DNA from: UBA2767 sp965228625
Lineage (GTDB): Bacteria > Pseudomonadota > Alphaproteobacteria > Rhizobiales > Methyloligellaceae
Length of the DNA stretch: 64,000 bases
Direction of reading: 5' to 3'
NCBI GenBank assembly: GCA_965228625.1
Contig: OZ245829.1
Coordinates: forward strand, 2,604,001 to 2,668,000
Shown here: positions 35,473-44,508 of the stretch, in pieces
How the letters are laid out: every line of letters starts with the position of its first letter
Numbering within the stretch: the first letter of the stretch is position 1
Translations under genes and position numbers: made by a program
The notes under the pieces: model-generated
Database searches by the model: none
Seen by the model: only the letters and a program-made list of their open reading frames with translations
Told to the model about the DNA's origin: nothing

Positions 35473-36732
35473 ATGAACAGGGCGAGTATCAGGCGGCACA
35501 AGACGGTCCCTGTCAGAGTTGGCAACGTTGTCGTCGGTGGAACGGCGCCGATCGCGGTTCAGTCCATGACCAACACCGATACCGCCGATATCGAGGCAAC
35601 AGCCGCGCAGATCGTCGCGCTGGCAAACACCGGGTCCGAACTCGTCCGCATCACCGTCGATCGCGACGAGGCTGCGGCCGCGGTTCCGCATATCCGTGAC
35701 GTGGTTCGCGCGGGCGGAGTCGATGCGCCGATCATCGGTGACTTTCATTACATCGGCCACAAGCTGCTCGCCGACCATCCTGATTGCGCCGAGGCGCTCG
35801 ACAAGTATCGGATCAATCCCGGCAATGTCGGGTTCAAGGACAAGCGCGACCCGCAATTCTCGGCAATCATCGAGACCGCGCTGAAATACGGAAAGCCGGT
35901 GCGCATCGGCGTGAACTGGGGATCGCTCGATCAGGACCTGCTCACTCATCTGATGGACGAGAATGCCAAGGCGGCCGAGCCGCAGGACGCCCGCGAGGTG
36001 CTGCACGAAACCATGGTGCAGTCGGCGCTGCTCAGCGCGGAGCGTGCCGAACAGCTTGGCCTTGGCGCGGACAGGATCATCCTCTCGGCAAAGGTGAGCG
36101 CCGTGCAGGACCTCATCAGCGTTTACACGATGCTCGCAGAACGCAGCTCCTACGCCCTTCATCTGGGCCTGACGGAAGCCGGTATGGGGTCCAAGGGCAT
36201 CGCCGCGTCCGCGGCGGCGTTCGGCGTTCTCCTGCAACAGGGTATAGGCGATACGATCCGCACGTCGCTCACGCCAGAGCCCGACGGTGACCGCACGCTT
36301 GAAGTTCGGGTCTCGCAGGAAATCCTTCAGTCCATGGGCCTGCGGTCCTTTGTACCGGAGGTGGCGGCATGTCCCGGGTGCGGACGCACGACGAGTACGG
36401 TGTTCCAGGAGTTGGCAAAGGACATCGAGGGACATCTGCGCGAGTCGATGCCGGAATGGCGTGCCCGCTATCCCGGGGTCGAGACGCTCAATGTCGCCGT
36501 CATGGGCTGTATCGTCAACGGGCCGGGCGAGAGCAAACACGCCGATATCGGTATTTCACTGCCCGGCACCGGCGAACAGCCGGCAGCACCGGTTTTCATC
36601 GACGGCAAGAAGGCGATGACCTTGCGCGGTCCCAATATTGCCAACGAGTTCAAGGCGATCGTCGCCGACTACATCGAGCAGCGTTTCGGCGCGGGCGAGT
36701 CTCCAAAATCGGTTAGTACTCGCGACGGCTGA
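35473..36732 (+). CDS. ispG: 4-hydroxy-3-methylbut-2-en-1-yl diphosphate synthase (flavodoxin)
   Basis: IspG (GcpE) is the [4Fe-4S] enzyme of the MEP isoprenoid pathway that converts the cyclic diphosphate to HMBPP. The 419-residue length fits. The N-terminal TIM barrel starts RHKTVPVRVGNVVVGGTAPIAVQSMTNTDT. The cluster ligands are in VAACPGCGRTT (two Cys) and in MGCIVNGPGE (one Cys), the last with the conserved Glu. GAGAGTGAG lies before the ATG. The 3' end overlaps the convergent ispA gene by 20 bases, and both genes serve isoprenoid synthesis. Confidence 0.97.
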   Translation: MNRASIRRHKTVPVRVGNVVVGGTAPIAVQSMTNTDTADIEATAAQIVALANTGSELVRITVDRDEAAAAVPHIRDVVRAGGVDAPIIGDFHYIGHKLLADHPDCAEALDKYRINPGNVGFKDKRDPQFSAIIETALKYGKPVRIGVNWGSLDQDLLTHLMDENAKAAEPQDAREVLHETMVQSALLSAERAEQLGLGADRIILSAKVSAVQDLISVYTMLAERSSYALHLGLTEAGMGSKGIAASAAAFGVLLQQGIGDTIRTSLTPEPDGDRTLEVRVSQEILQSMGLRSFVPEVAACPGCGRTTSTVFQELAKDIEGHLRESMPEWRARYPGVETLNVAVMGCIVNGPGESKHADIGISLPGTGEQPAAPVFIDGKKAMTLRGPNIANEFKAIVADYIEQRFGAGESPKSVSTRDG

Positions 36733-37606
36733 CGAACCGGGCCGTTTCGCGCAGTACGTCCGCGCGTTCACCGAACCGGTCGAGCACCGCGATGGCTTCA
36801 CCTTCCAGACGCGATAGTTCGTCCCGGGCCGGCTCGAGGCCCAGAACGGAGACCAGCGTCGCCTTGCCGGCATCGCCGTCCTTGTGAGCGCGCTTCCCCA
36901 TCTTGGCCTCGTCTCCCGTCACGTCGAGCAAATCGTCGGCGAGCTGGAAGGCCTGTCCCAACAGCCCGCCAAACGCGTCGAGCGCAGCCCGGTCCTGCCC
37001 CGAGGCGCGGCCGAGGATGGCGCCCGCGGCGCAGGCGTACTGGATCAGTGCGCCGGTCTTGAGCGCCTGCAGGTGCCGGATTTCGTCCGCACTCAACGTC
37101 TTGCCCTCCGCATCGAGGTCGAGCGACTGCCCTCCCGCCATGCCGGCCCAGCCGGCGGCGCGCGCGAGCCCCAGAATGAGCTCGCCGCGAACGGCCGGGT
37201 CGGAATGCGTCTCCGGCGTCGCCAGGATCTCAAACGCAAGCGTCAGCAGACCGTCACCGACCAGGATGGCCGTGGCCTCGTCATAGGCGATGTGAACCGT
37301 GTCGCGTCCGCGCCGCAGCGCGTCGTCGTCCATTCCCGGCAGGTCGTCATGCACCAGCGAATAGGTGTGCACGCATTCCAGCGCCGCCGCCGCGTCGAGC
37401 GCATTTTCGCGCGTGACGCCGAACAGTGCCGCGCTTTCGACCAGCAGAAAGGGCCGCAGCCGCTTTCCGCCGCCGAGCGCCGCATAGCGCATGGCTTCGG
37501 CCAGACGCGCCGGCGGTGATGCCGGGCCCCGGGATCCTGACAGAAAACCCTCAATCCGCTGTTCGACGAGAGCCGCCCCAGCCCGCAAACGCTCATCAAA
37601 AGTCAT
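36713..37606 (-). CDS. ispA: Polyprenyl (farnesyl/geranyl) diphosphate synthase
   Basis: This is a short-chain trans-prenyltransferase of 297 residues that condenses IPP with allylic diphosphates. The first Asp-rich motif is HDDLPGMDDDALRRG and the second is QLADDLLDVTGDE. GGGKRLRPFLLVE is the IPP-binding block. The residues before the first motif (CVHTYSLVHDD) fit a bacterial farnesyl diphosphate synthase. Its start is about 60 bases from the divergent mtgA start, and its stop overlaps ispG. Confidence 0.94.
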   Translation of the reverse strand: MTFDERLRAGAALVEQRIEGFLSGSRGPASPPARLAEAMRYAALGGGKRLRPFLLVESAALFGVTRENALDAAAALECVHTYSLVHDDLPGMDDDALRRGRDTVHIAYDEATAILVGDGLLTLAFEILATPETHSDPAVRGELILGLARAAGWAGMAGGQSLDLDAEGKTLSADEIRHLQALKTGALIQYACAAGAILGRASGQDRAALDAFGGLLGQAFQLADDLLDVTGDEAKMGKRAHKDGDAGKATLVSVLGLEPARDELSRLEGEAIAVLDRFGERADVLRETARFVSRREY

Positions 37607-37667
37607 TTAACCAACATAACGCATGCTGCCGACACACCGTATGGAATTTGTGGCGGGGAATCGGCGG

Positions 37668-38396
37668 ATGTTGCGGCGCAAAACCAAGAAAAGGTACAAA
37701 AGCGGCATGTCCCCCCGGACCAACCGCTTTTTCCGTCTGTTTGTGAAGCTCGGCGCCCTGGCGATCGTGGCAATGCTGCTGGTCATCCTGGCGTACCGGT
37801 ACGTCAACCCGCCCTATTCGACGCTCATGGTGTCGAATGCGCTCGCCGGACGCACCCTGAAGCACAGATGGGTCAGGCTTGAAGACATCTCGCCCTATCT
37901 GGTCAGCGCCGTGGTGACGTCGGAGGATGCGCGGTTCTGCCGGCACTGGGGTGTCGACTGGGCCGAGGTCGAGGATGCGCTCGAGAAGGCGGAGGAGACC
38001 GGACGCGGTCCGCGCGGCGCCAGCACCATTCCGATGCAGACGGTCAAGAACCTGTTTCTGTGGCAGAGCCGGAGCTACGTCAGGAAGGCGATCGAAATTC
38101 CGCTCGCCTATACGGCGAGCGCGCTCTGGCCGAAACCGCGCATGCTCGAGATCTACCTGAATGTGGCGGAGTGGGGTCCGGGTGTGTTCGGCGCCCAGGC
38201 GGCGGCGCGCCATCATTTTCGCAGCAGCGCCGCCAATCTGACGCGGCGCGAAGCCGCGCAACTCGCCGCCGCACTGCCCAATCCCCATGTGCGCAACGCC
38301 GGGCGTCCGGGCCCGAAGACGCGGCGGCTGGCGCGAAGAATGGAGCAACGCATCAAGCAGGGCGGCGCCCCGCTCGACTGCATTTACCCGAACTGA
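37668..38396 (+). CDS. mtgA: Monofunctional biosynthetic peptidoglycan transglycosylase
   Basis: MtgA polymerises glycan strands from lipid II at the outer face of the inner membrane (GT51 family). The 242-residue protein has a basic start, one membrane anchor (about 19-42: LFVKLGALAIVAMLLVILAY), then the GT51 domain with the catalytic Glu in SAVVTSEDARFCRHWGVDW and the second motif RGASTIPMQTVKNLFLW. EIYLNVAEWGPGVFGAQAAARHHF is also conserved. In-frame ATGs exist at 37623, 37641 and 37707; 37668 has a GGGGA-type site and leaves room for a divergent promoter. Confidence 0.93.
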   Translation: MLRRKTKKRYKSGMSPRTNRFFRLFVKLGALAIVAMLLVILAYRYVNPPYSTLMVSNALAGRTLKHRWVRLEDISPYLVSAVVTSEDARFCRHWGVDWAEVEDALEKAEETGRGPRGASTIPMQTVKNLFLWQSRSYVRKAIEIPLAYTASALWPKPRMLEIYLNVAEWGPGVFGAQAAARHHFRSSAANLTRREAAQLAAALPNPHVRNAGRPGPKTRRLARRMEQRIKQGGAPLDCIYPN

Positions 38397-38548
38397 ACTT
38401 CGGCCGGTTTCCGGCACTGGCAATCATCGGCAAATGGTGTATAAGGACGCCGATCAATCCCGGCGCCATGCGGACGGATCGTCCCCGAAAAGAGAGCGCC
38501 GCGCCCGTTGGCGCGAAACGGGACATCAAATCTGCTAGGAGAGAACCA

Positions 38549-38734
38549 ATGGCCGTTCCGAAAAGAAAGGTTTCGCGCAAGACGCGTGGACAGCGCCGCT
38601 CGGCGGACGCCCTGAAGCGCCCTGCCTATGTCGAGGACAAGGAGAGTGGTGAGCTGCGCAGGCCGCACCACATCGATCTGAAGACGGGCATGTATCGGGG
38701 CCGACAGATACTGGAGCCGAAAGACGAGTTCTAG
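38549..38734 (+). CDS. rpmF: Ribosomal protein L32
   Basis: This 61-residue 50S subunit protein starts MAVPKRKVSRKTRGQRRSADA and has YVEDKESGELRRPHHIDLKTG, the standard alphaproteobacterial L32 sequence. No zinc-ribbon Cys pairs are present, as expected for this group. TAGGAGAG lies 7 bases before the ATG. A longer open frame covers it but starts in the mtgA gene and is not credible upstream. It is 152 bases after mtgA. Confidence 0.97.
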   Translation: MAVPKRKVSRKTRGQRRSADALKRPAYVEDKESGELRRPHHIDLKTGMYRGRQILEPKDEF

Positions 38735-38779
38735 GGCCTTTTCGATCCAATCGGAGCCATTCTGACGGAGCGAAAGGGC

Positions 38780-39181
38780 ATGATCCTTACATTTCCGTTC
38801 CTTCTGTTTTCGGTCATTGCGTACAACGTCATCGTCTTCACGACCGGTACGCCCTTCGAAACCATCGTCTTGCAGGTGCCGATGATCTCGGGCTCCGTCT
38901 GGAGCATCACGATCGGCGATGTTCTGATCGCGGCGACGCTGGTTCTGCTGTTCATCGAAATCCTCAAGGCGACCCGCACCGGCGGCAATTCACTGATCGA
39001 TCATGCCCTCTCGACGATCGTGTTCATCATCTGTCTGATCGAGTTTCTGGTGGTGCCGGAGGCGGCGACATCGCTGTTCTTCTTCATCACCGTGATCACA
39101 CTGATCGACGTGGTCGCCGGCTTTTCGGTCACGATCCGCGCGGCACGGCGCGACTTCGCCGTCGGACCTCAGCACTACTGA
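38780..39181 (+). CDS. Small four-pass membrane protein of unknown function
   Basis: This 133-residue hydrophobic protein has about four membrane segments at 2-22, 45-66, 75-94 and 96-118, then a short basic tail ending RRDFAVGPQHY. I recognise no characterised family, although similar small proteins next to L32 genes are common in alphaproteobacteria. AAAGGG precedes the ATG, and it follows rpmF by 45 bases on the same strand, so co-transcription is likely. Function unknown. Confidence 0.8.
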   Translation: MILTFPFLLFSVIAYNVIVFTTGTPFETIVLQVPMISGSVWSITIGDVLIAATLVLLFIEILKATRTGGNSLIDHALSTIVFIICLIEFLVVPEAATSLFFFITVITLIDVVAGFSVTIRAARRDFAVGPQHY

Positions 39182-39284
39182 GCGACACACCGTCAGAAAT
39201 CCGTGTTTGAATGCGCCGGGTGACGTTTGCGCCGGGCCCGGAAAACTCATGGGACGGGGCCCGGCGCGGAGAGTCGTCTTGAAT

Positions 39285-39599
39285 TCAGGCTTTCACACCA
39301 CCGCGCGTCCCCGCGCGCGATGAGGTGTCTGAAGGGCGGTCGGACGCATAGGCGGTCATGGCTGCTGCCCGGCGTTCGACGATCAGCCGGTTCCGTGTGC
39401 CCTTGTCGGCATACTGCAGCGAAAGATGCGCCAGAAACGCGGAATTCCGGCGGTTCGGATTGGCGCGGGAGGCACCATGATCCGCCGCCCCCGAAGGCGT
39501 GCTTGCGACCGTTAACGCCTTGCCTTGTCTGCCCTTTTCGGAATTACGACGGTCGGCGTTATCCGCGAAGTCCAATCCGTTTGCGCCCTTGATTTCCAT
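39285..39599 (-). CDS. Small conserved alphaproteobacterial protein of unknown function
   Basis: This 104-residue hydrophilic protein has a low-complexity first half and a more conserved-looking core, SAFLAHLSLQYADKGTRNRLIVERRAAAMTAY, resembling short alphaproteobacterial proteins with FLAQLIATR and AAYR-type motifs. It has no signal peptide, membrane segment or Cys. The ATG has only a weak purine-rich site. It is divergent from the EAL gene, with about 240 bases between. It may be real but short, and no function is known. Confidence 0.6.
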   Translation of the reverse strand: MEIKGANGLDFADNADRRNSEKGRQGKALTVASTPSGAADHGASRANPNRRNSAFLAHLSLQYADKGTRNRLIVERRAAAMTAYASDRPSDTSSRAGTRGGVKA

Positions 39600-39837
39600 T
39601 TCTTAACCGCGACTGACCGGGTGTCTCATTTTGCAACGTTTCACCGCTGACGTCGCAAGTCCCGGGCCAACGCGTATCGGACAGGAACCCGCCGTTAAGG
39701 TTTGCGCATTCTTAAGACTTGTCTCCTACGATCGCAAAAAGTCGAGAGTTGGGTCGCTCCGGACTTTCCATGGCTCGTGCCATGCGGGAAGGCGAAAGCC
39801 GAACGCGACACTGCTCGCACTGATCGGGGGACGCCGC

Positions 39838-41613
39838 GTGGATAACGCGCACACAGGAACCACATCCATCCAATCCGAGACGTCATTGCAGCAGCCCGCT
39901 CAGACCCCGGACGGTCCTGCGCTTGATCTGGTCTCCATTCTGAGTTCGGCGGACGAAACCTGCTATCGGTGGGATTTCGCGACGGACCGGATTTCATGGG
40001 CGGCTAACGCGGAGAAGGTTCTCAGCCTCTCCTCGCCCAACAATCTGACGAGCGGCGCCGCGTTCCATCAGCTCATCGACCCCGAATTCGCAAACCGCAG
40101 ATACGAAGCCATTCGCGGCCCCGGGGCGGCGGAAGGCGGCAGTGAATTCGCCTATTCGGTCCAGTACAAGCTGCGACCCAACGGGCGCCGGAACTCGGCG
40201 GTGCTGTGGATCGAAGACTATGGACGGTGTTTCGCCGGACCACACGGCGAACCGGCCTTCGCCCAGGGTGTCGTGCGCGTCATCAACCAGCGCTATCAGG
40301 AGGAACAGCGGCTTCTCCATTTGAGCCGGCATGACGAGCTGACCGGCCATCTCAACCGGATCGCACTTGTCGACGCGATGGGCAAGGCGCTGGAGCACAT
40401 CAAACGTGACCGGAGCAGCGGCGCCTTCATCATGGTCGCCGTCAACAACCTGTCCCATGTCAATGAAGTCTACGGGTTCGATATCGGCGACGAGATGATC
40501 CAGATCGTCGGTCAGCGCCTGCGCGCGGGACTGCGGGACGGCGACGCCATCGGCCGGTACAGCTCGAACAAGTTTGGCCTCATGCTGCGTCACAGCGGCC
40601 GTGATCAATTGCCGATCATCGCCAAACGGTTTCACGACGCCATCAACGATTCCGTCATAGACAGCACCGCGGGCGCGCTCGCGGCGTCCATTTGCCAGGG
40701 ATGCGTGCTTGTGCCTGAACAGGCGGACACGGTGCCGCTCATTCTGTCGCGCTCGCTGGAAGCACTCGAGCAGTCCAAGGCGACGCCGGGCAGGCCGGTC
40801 TGCCTTTATGAGCCAAGCGAGCACCGCGAGTCGAAACGGCGGAAAAACGTGGTCATGGCCGACCGGATCATCCGCGCCCTCAATGAGCGGCGCATGATCC
40901 TGGCGCTGCAACCCATCACTTCGGCGCAAACCGGCAGCCCGGCGTTCTACGAGGTGCTGATGCGCATGCGCGAGCCGGACGGGACCATTCTGCCGGCCGG
41001 AGAGTTCATCCCAATTGCCGAACACCTCGGGCTCGTGCGCCTCATCGACCAGCGGGTTCTGGAGCTGACCCTGTCGGTGTTGCGCGCGACGCGGAACATC
41101 AACGTTTCGCTGAACGTCTCGGGTGTCACGGCCACCGACCCGACCTGGCTCGAACGGCTGAGAACCCTGACAAACGGCGACCGCGCCCTCACCCAGCGGA
41201 TGATGGTCGAAATCACCGAAACCACGGCTATTTCGGACATCGACGAGTCGATCAATTTCGTGAAGTCGCTGAAGGACCTCGGCTGCCGGGTGGCCATTGA
41301 CGATTTTGGCGCCGGCTACTCCTCGTTCCGCAATCTGCGCATGCTCGATTTCGACATGGTCAAGATCGACGGGTCGTTCGTGCGCGATCTGCCGAACAGC
41401 CAGGAGGACCAGATCCTGGTCCGCGCGCTGGTCGATCTGGCGCGCAATTTCGGCATGGAGACCATCGCGGAGTGGGTCACCGACGAAGCAACTGCTTCGC
41501 TGGCCAAACAAGCCGGTGTGTCATATCTGCAAGGGTTCTATCTCGGTGAGCCCAAAGTGATCGACTTCGAGCAGACCGCACCGGATGCCGGGGTCATGCG
41601 AAGAGCGTCGTGA
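39838..41613 (+). CDS. PAS-like / degenerate GGDEF / EAL domain protein
   Basis: This is a 591-residue cyclic-di-GMP protein. Residues ~40-150 look like a PAS fold, ~155-310 a GGDEF domain and ~340-580 an EAL domain. The diguanylate cyclase motif reads SSNKF (242-246) instead of GGDEF, so cyclase activity is lost. The EAL motif reads EVL (372-374), but the other metal and catalytic residues remain: LNVSG, EITETT, DDFGAGYS from 488, VKIDGS, and the late AEWV Glu. It probably acts as a phosphodiesterase with the GGDEF part as a sensor. GTG 39838, preceded by GGGGGA, is preferred over the longer frame from 39631. No membrane segment was seen. Confidence 0.88.
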   Translation: MDNAHTGTTSIQSETSLQQPAQTPDGPALDLVSILSSADETCYRWDFATDRISWAANAEKVLSLSSPNNLTSGAAFHQLIDPEFANRRYEAIRGPGAAEGGSEFAYSVQYKLRPNGRRNSAVLWIEDYGRCFAGPHGEPAFAQGVVRVINQRYQEEQRLLHLSRHDELTGHLNRIALVDAMGKALEHIKRDRSSGAFIMVAVNNLSHVNEVYGFDIGDEMIQIVGQRLRAGLRDGDAIGRYSSNKFGLMLRHSGRDQLPIIAKRFHDAINDSVIDSTAGALAASICQGCVLVPEQADTVPLILSRSLEALEQSKATPGRPVCLYEPSEHRESKRRKNVVMADRIIRALNERRMILALQPITSAQTGSPAFYEVLMRMREPDGTILPAGEFIPIAEHLGLVRLIDQRVLELTLSVLRATRNINVSLNVSGVTATDPTWLERLRTLTNGDRALTQRMMVEITETTAISDIDESINFVKSLKDLGCRVAIDDFGAGYSSFRNLRMLDFDMVKIDGSFVRDLPNSQEDQILVRALVDLARNFGMETIAEWVTDEATASLAKQAGVSYLQGFYLGEPKVIDFEQTAPDAGVMRRAS

Positions 41614-41655
41614 CCGGGGATTGCGAACACGGCGCCTGACGGTGCGCCAAAACGC

Positions 41656-42264
41656 TCAGTCTTTGGAAATTTTCTCGAGTTTGTCCTGCATGGCGGCGAG
41701 TTCAGCCTTCAGGCTCTCGATCTCGTCGCTTTTTTTTTCGCCGCCGCCGGGCGTCGCAGCCTTGTTGTCGTTGCGGGCCTGGCTTTCCGGCTCGCCGTCT
41801 TCCTTGCTGTACGGGCTGAACATTCCCATGGCGCGCTCGAACATGGCGATGTTCTTGCGTGCCTGCTCCTGCACGACATCGAAGGACGGCGGCGCAAACG
41901 TATCCGCGAACTGCTTGCGGTAGCGCTCCTGTTCGCGCGTAAGCGCATCGAGACTGAACTCGAGGTAGCTCGGAACGAGGTTCTCGATATTGTTTCCGTA
42001 AAACCGGATGAGCTGGCGCAGAAAATTGACCGGCAGCAGGTTTTGCCCGCGGCTCTCCTGTTCGACGATGATCTGCGTCAGCACCGAATGGGTCAGGTCC
42101 TCGCCGCTCTTGGCGTCGTGCACGATGAAATCGCGCTCCGCCCTGACCATCTCCGCCAGATCGTCGAGCGTCACGTAACTGCTCGTGTCGGTATTGTAGA
42201 GACGCCGGTTCGCGTATTTTTTGATAATGACCGGCTCAGTCTCGGACGCAGTATCTTTTGACAC
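41656..42264 (-). CDS. phaR: Polyhydroxyalkanoate synthesis repressor PhaR
   Basis: PhaR binds DNA and PHB and represses phasin and PHB genes until polymer accumulates. The 202-residue protein has the PHB-responsive N-terminal domain VIIKKYANRRLYNTDTSSYVTLDDLAEMV, followed by two PHB accumulation regulatory repeats (IVHDAKSGEDLTHSVLTQIIVEQE and RQLIRFYGNNIENLVPSYLEFSL). The C-terminus is charged and coiled-coil-like (DEIESLKAELAAMQDKLEKI). The start is GTG at 42264. It is divergent from phaA across 260 bases, where it may bind. Confidence 0.95.
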   Translation of the reverse strand: MSKDTASETEPVIIKKYANRRLYNTDTSSYVTLDDLAEMVRAERDFIVHDAKSGEDLTHSVLTQIIVEQESRGQNLLPVNFLRQLIRFYGNNIENLVPSYLEFSLDALTREQERYRKQFADTFAPPSFDVVQEQARKNIAMFERAMGMFSPYSKEDGEPESQARNDNKAATPGGGEKKSDEIESLKAELAAMQDKLEKISKD

Positions 42265-42524
42265 GTTGGAATTCGTCTCTGTTCAGTCACTTGATGACTT
42301 TATGCCGCACTGCGAAATAAGTAGCATAGATTTTGTGCAAGGCACCACAGATTTAACGGCTAGGGTAAAAATGGCCGTCCGACTGAACCGGGTGGCCATG
42401 GACTCGTATTGACCTTCGTCATCGACTGGCGATCGAATAGACGTATTATGAGAACCGCCGGATGAGTGGTATTTGAACAGTGAAAGCGGGGGCATCATCC
42501 GCCCCTTGTACAGGGAGATGTATG
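42265..42524. promoter_or_regulatory. Divergent phaR/phaA promoter region
   Basis: This 260-base non-coding region is less GC-rich than its surroundings. It should hold the phaA promoter and likely PhaR sites. Near 42337-42350 it contains TTGTGCAAGGCA, with TGC/GCA words like those reported for PhaR operators, but the match is loose. GGGAG lies before the phaA ATG. No RNA structure was recognised. Confidence 0.4.
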
Positions 42525-43712
42525 ATGAGTGATAATGAGAGCATTGTGATTGCCGGCGCCGCGCGGACCCCGGTCGGTTCGTTCAACGGATCGTTGTCGA
42601 GCGTGTCGGCGCACTACCTTGGACAAGTGGCCATCTCCGGCGCCGTCGAGCGGGCCGGAATTGAGCCGGGCGATGTCTCCGAGGTCATTCTCGGGCAGAT
42701 TCTGACCGCAGGCCAGGGACAGAACCCGGCGCGGCAGGCCTCCGTCGGCGCCGGTATTCCGGTCGAATCCCCGGCATGGGGCATGAACCAGCTTTGCGGC
42801 TCCGGCTTGCGGGCGGTGGCCCTCGGCGCCCAGCAGATCGTGGACGGTTCGAGCGAGATCGTTGTGGCCGGCGGCCAGGAGAGCATGAGCCAGTCGCCCC
42901 ACTGTGCGCATCTGCGCGACGGCGTGAAGATGGGCGACTTCAAGATGATTGATACGATGATCAAGGACGGCCTGTGGGACGCCTTCAACGGCTATCACAT
43001 GGGCACCACCGCGGAGAACGTCGCCCGCCAGTGGCAGATCACCCGCGACGAGCAGGATGAGTTCGCCGCCGCCTCCCAGAACAAGGCGGAAGCAGCGAAG
43101 AAGGCCGGCGGTTTCAAGGACGAAATCGTTCCCGTGACGATCAAGACCCGCAAGGGCGAGCTGATCGTCGAGGAGGACGAGTACATCAAGGAAGGTGTAA
43201 CCGTCGAGTCCATCGGCAAGCTGCGCCCGGCCTTCGACCGTGAGAACGGAACCGTCACCGCCGCCAACGCCAGCGGCATCAATGACGGTGCCGCCGCGGT
43301 CGTCCTGATGAGCGCCGCGGAGGCGGAAAAGCGCGGCACCACGCCGCTCGCCCGCATCGTGTCCTGGGCACATGCCGGCGTCGATCCGGCAATCATGGGG
43401 TCAGGCCCCATTCCGGCCTCCCGCAAGGCACTCGAGAAGGCCGGCTGGAGCACGGATGATCTCGATCTCGTCGAGGCAAACGAGGCGTTTGCGGCGCAGG
43501 CCTGCGCGGTCAACAAGGACCTCGGATGGGACACGTCCAAGGTCAACGTCAAGGGCGGCGCCATCGCGATCGGTCACCCGATCGGCGCGTCCGGCGCGCG
43601 CGTGCTGGTCACCCTGCTGCACGAGATGCAGGCCCGCGACGCCAAGAAGGGCCTTGCGACCTTGTGCATCGGCGGCGGCATGGGCATCGCCATGTGTGTC
43701 GAGCGCGATTGA
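42525..43712 (+). CDS. phaA: Acetyl-CoA acetyltransferase (beta-ketothiolase)
   Basis: PhaA condenses two acetyl-CoA to acetoacetyl-CoA, the first step of PHB synthesis. The 395-residue protein has the acyl-enzyme Cys91 in GMNQLCGSGLRAV, the ANEAFAAQA block, the catalytic His in GGAIAIGHPIGASGAR and the second Cys in LCIGGGMGIAM. ATG 42525 lies 7 bases after GGGAG; ATG 42522 is possible too. It is 58 bases upstream of phaB in the same operon. No phaC was found here. Confidence 0.96.
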   Translation: MSDNESIVIAGAARTPVGSFNGSLSSVSAHYLGQVAISGAVERAGIEPGDVSEVILGQILTAGQGQNPARQASVGAGIPVESPAWGMNQLCGSGLRAVALGAQQIVDGSSEIVVAGGQESMSQSPHCAHLRDGVKMGDFKMIDTMIKDGLWDAFNGYHMGTTAENVARQWQITRDEQDEFAAASQNKAEAAKKAGGFKDEIVPVTIKTRKGELIVEEDEYIKEGVTVESIGKLRPAFDRENGTVTAANASGINDGAAAVVLMSAAEAEKRGTTPLARIVSWAHAGVDPAIMGSGPIPASRKALEKAGWSTDDLDLVEANEAFAAQACAVNKDLGWDTSKVNVKGGAIAIGHPIGASGARVLVTLLHEMQARDAKKGLATLCIGGGMGIAMCVERD

Positions 43713-43770
43713 CGCCTGACGGAAAATACAAAAAAATCGGTGAACCGTATGTGGCAGAGGGAGGAAACAT

Positions 43771-44496
43771 ATGTCACGGGTAGCAGTGGTAACGGGGGGA
43801 ACCCGCGGTATTGGCGCCGCAATCTCGAAAGCGCTTAAAGACGCAGGCTGCAAAGTCGCCGCGACCTATGGCGGCAATGACGAGGCGGCAAAGAAATTCA
43901 GCGATGAGACGGGCATCGGCGTGTACAAGTGGGACGTTGGCGACCACAAGGCATGCGCCGATGGCCTCGCCAAGGTCGAAGCCGATCTCGGCCCGGTCGA
44001 GATTCTCGTCAACAATGCGGGCATCACCCGTGACACGATGTTCCACCGCATGGACTGGGACAAGTGGAGCGCGGTCATCGAGACCAATCTGAACAGCCTG
44101 TTCAACATGTGCCGGCCGGTCATCGAGGGCATGCGCGAACGCGGGTTCGGCCGCATCGTCAACATCTCGTCGATCAACGGCCAGAAAGGCCAGATGGGCC
44201 AGACCAACTATTCGGCGGCCAAGGCCGGCGAACTTGGTTTCACGCGGGCGCTGGCGCAGGAAAACGCGTTCAAGGGGATCACGGTCAACGCCATCTGTCC
44301 GGGCTATATCGGCACCGAAATGGTGCGGGCCGTGCCGGAGGATGTTCTCAAAGAGAAGATCCTGCCGCTCATTCCCGTCGGCCGGCTGGGCGAGCCTGAA
44401 GAGATCGCCCGGTGCGTGGTGTTCCTGGCGTCGGATGATGCCGGATTCATCACCGGCTCGACGCTGAGCGCCAATGGCGGACAGTTGATGGCTTAA
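43771..44496 (+). CDS. phaB: Acetoacetyl-CoA reductase
   Basis: PhaB reduces acetoacetyl-CoA with NADPH to (R)-3-hydroxybutyryl-CoA. This is a classical 241-residue SDR: cofactor motif TGGTRGIGAAIS, NNAGITRD, catalytic Ser and Tyr-Lys in NISSINGQKGQMGQTNYSAAKAG, and SANGGQLMA at the end. The QKGQMGQTNYSAAKAG stretch is typical of PhaB as opposed to FabG. RBS GAGGGAGG lies before the ATG. It follows phaA in the same transcript and ends 13 bases before the convergent cupin gene. Confidence 0.95.
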   Translation: MSRVAVVTGGTRGIGAAISKALKDAGCKVAATYGGNDEAAKKFSDETGIGVYKWDVGDHKACADGLAKVEADLGPVEILVNNAGITRDTMFHRMDWDKWSAVIETNLNSLFNMCRPVIEGMRERGFGRIVNISSINGQKGQMGQTNYSAAKAGELGFTRALAQENAFKGITVNAICPGYIGTEMVRAVPEDVLKEKILPLIPVGRLGEPEEIARCVVFLASDDAGFITGSTLSANGGQLMA

Positions 44497-44508
44497 GGCC
44501 GGCGTCGG

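Noticed and set aside
39994..41511. 505-codon frame on -, antisense to the EAL gene
   Set aside because: It covers the same bases as the clear GGDEF-EAL gene, and its translation has no recognisable domain.
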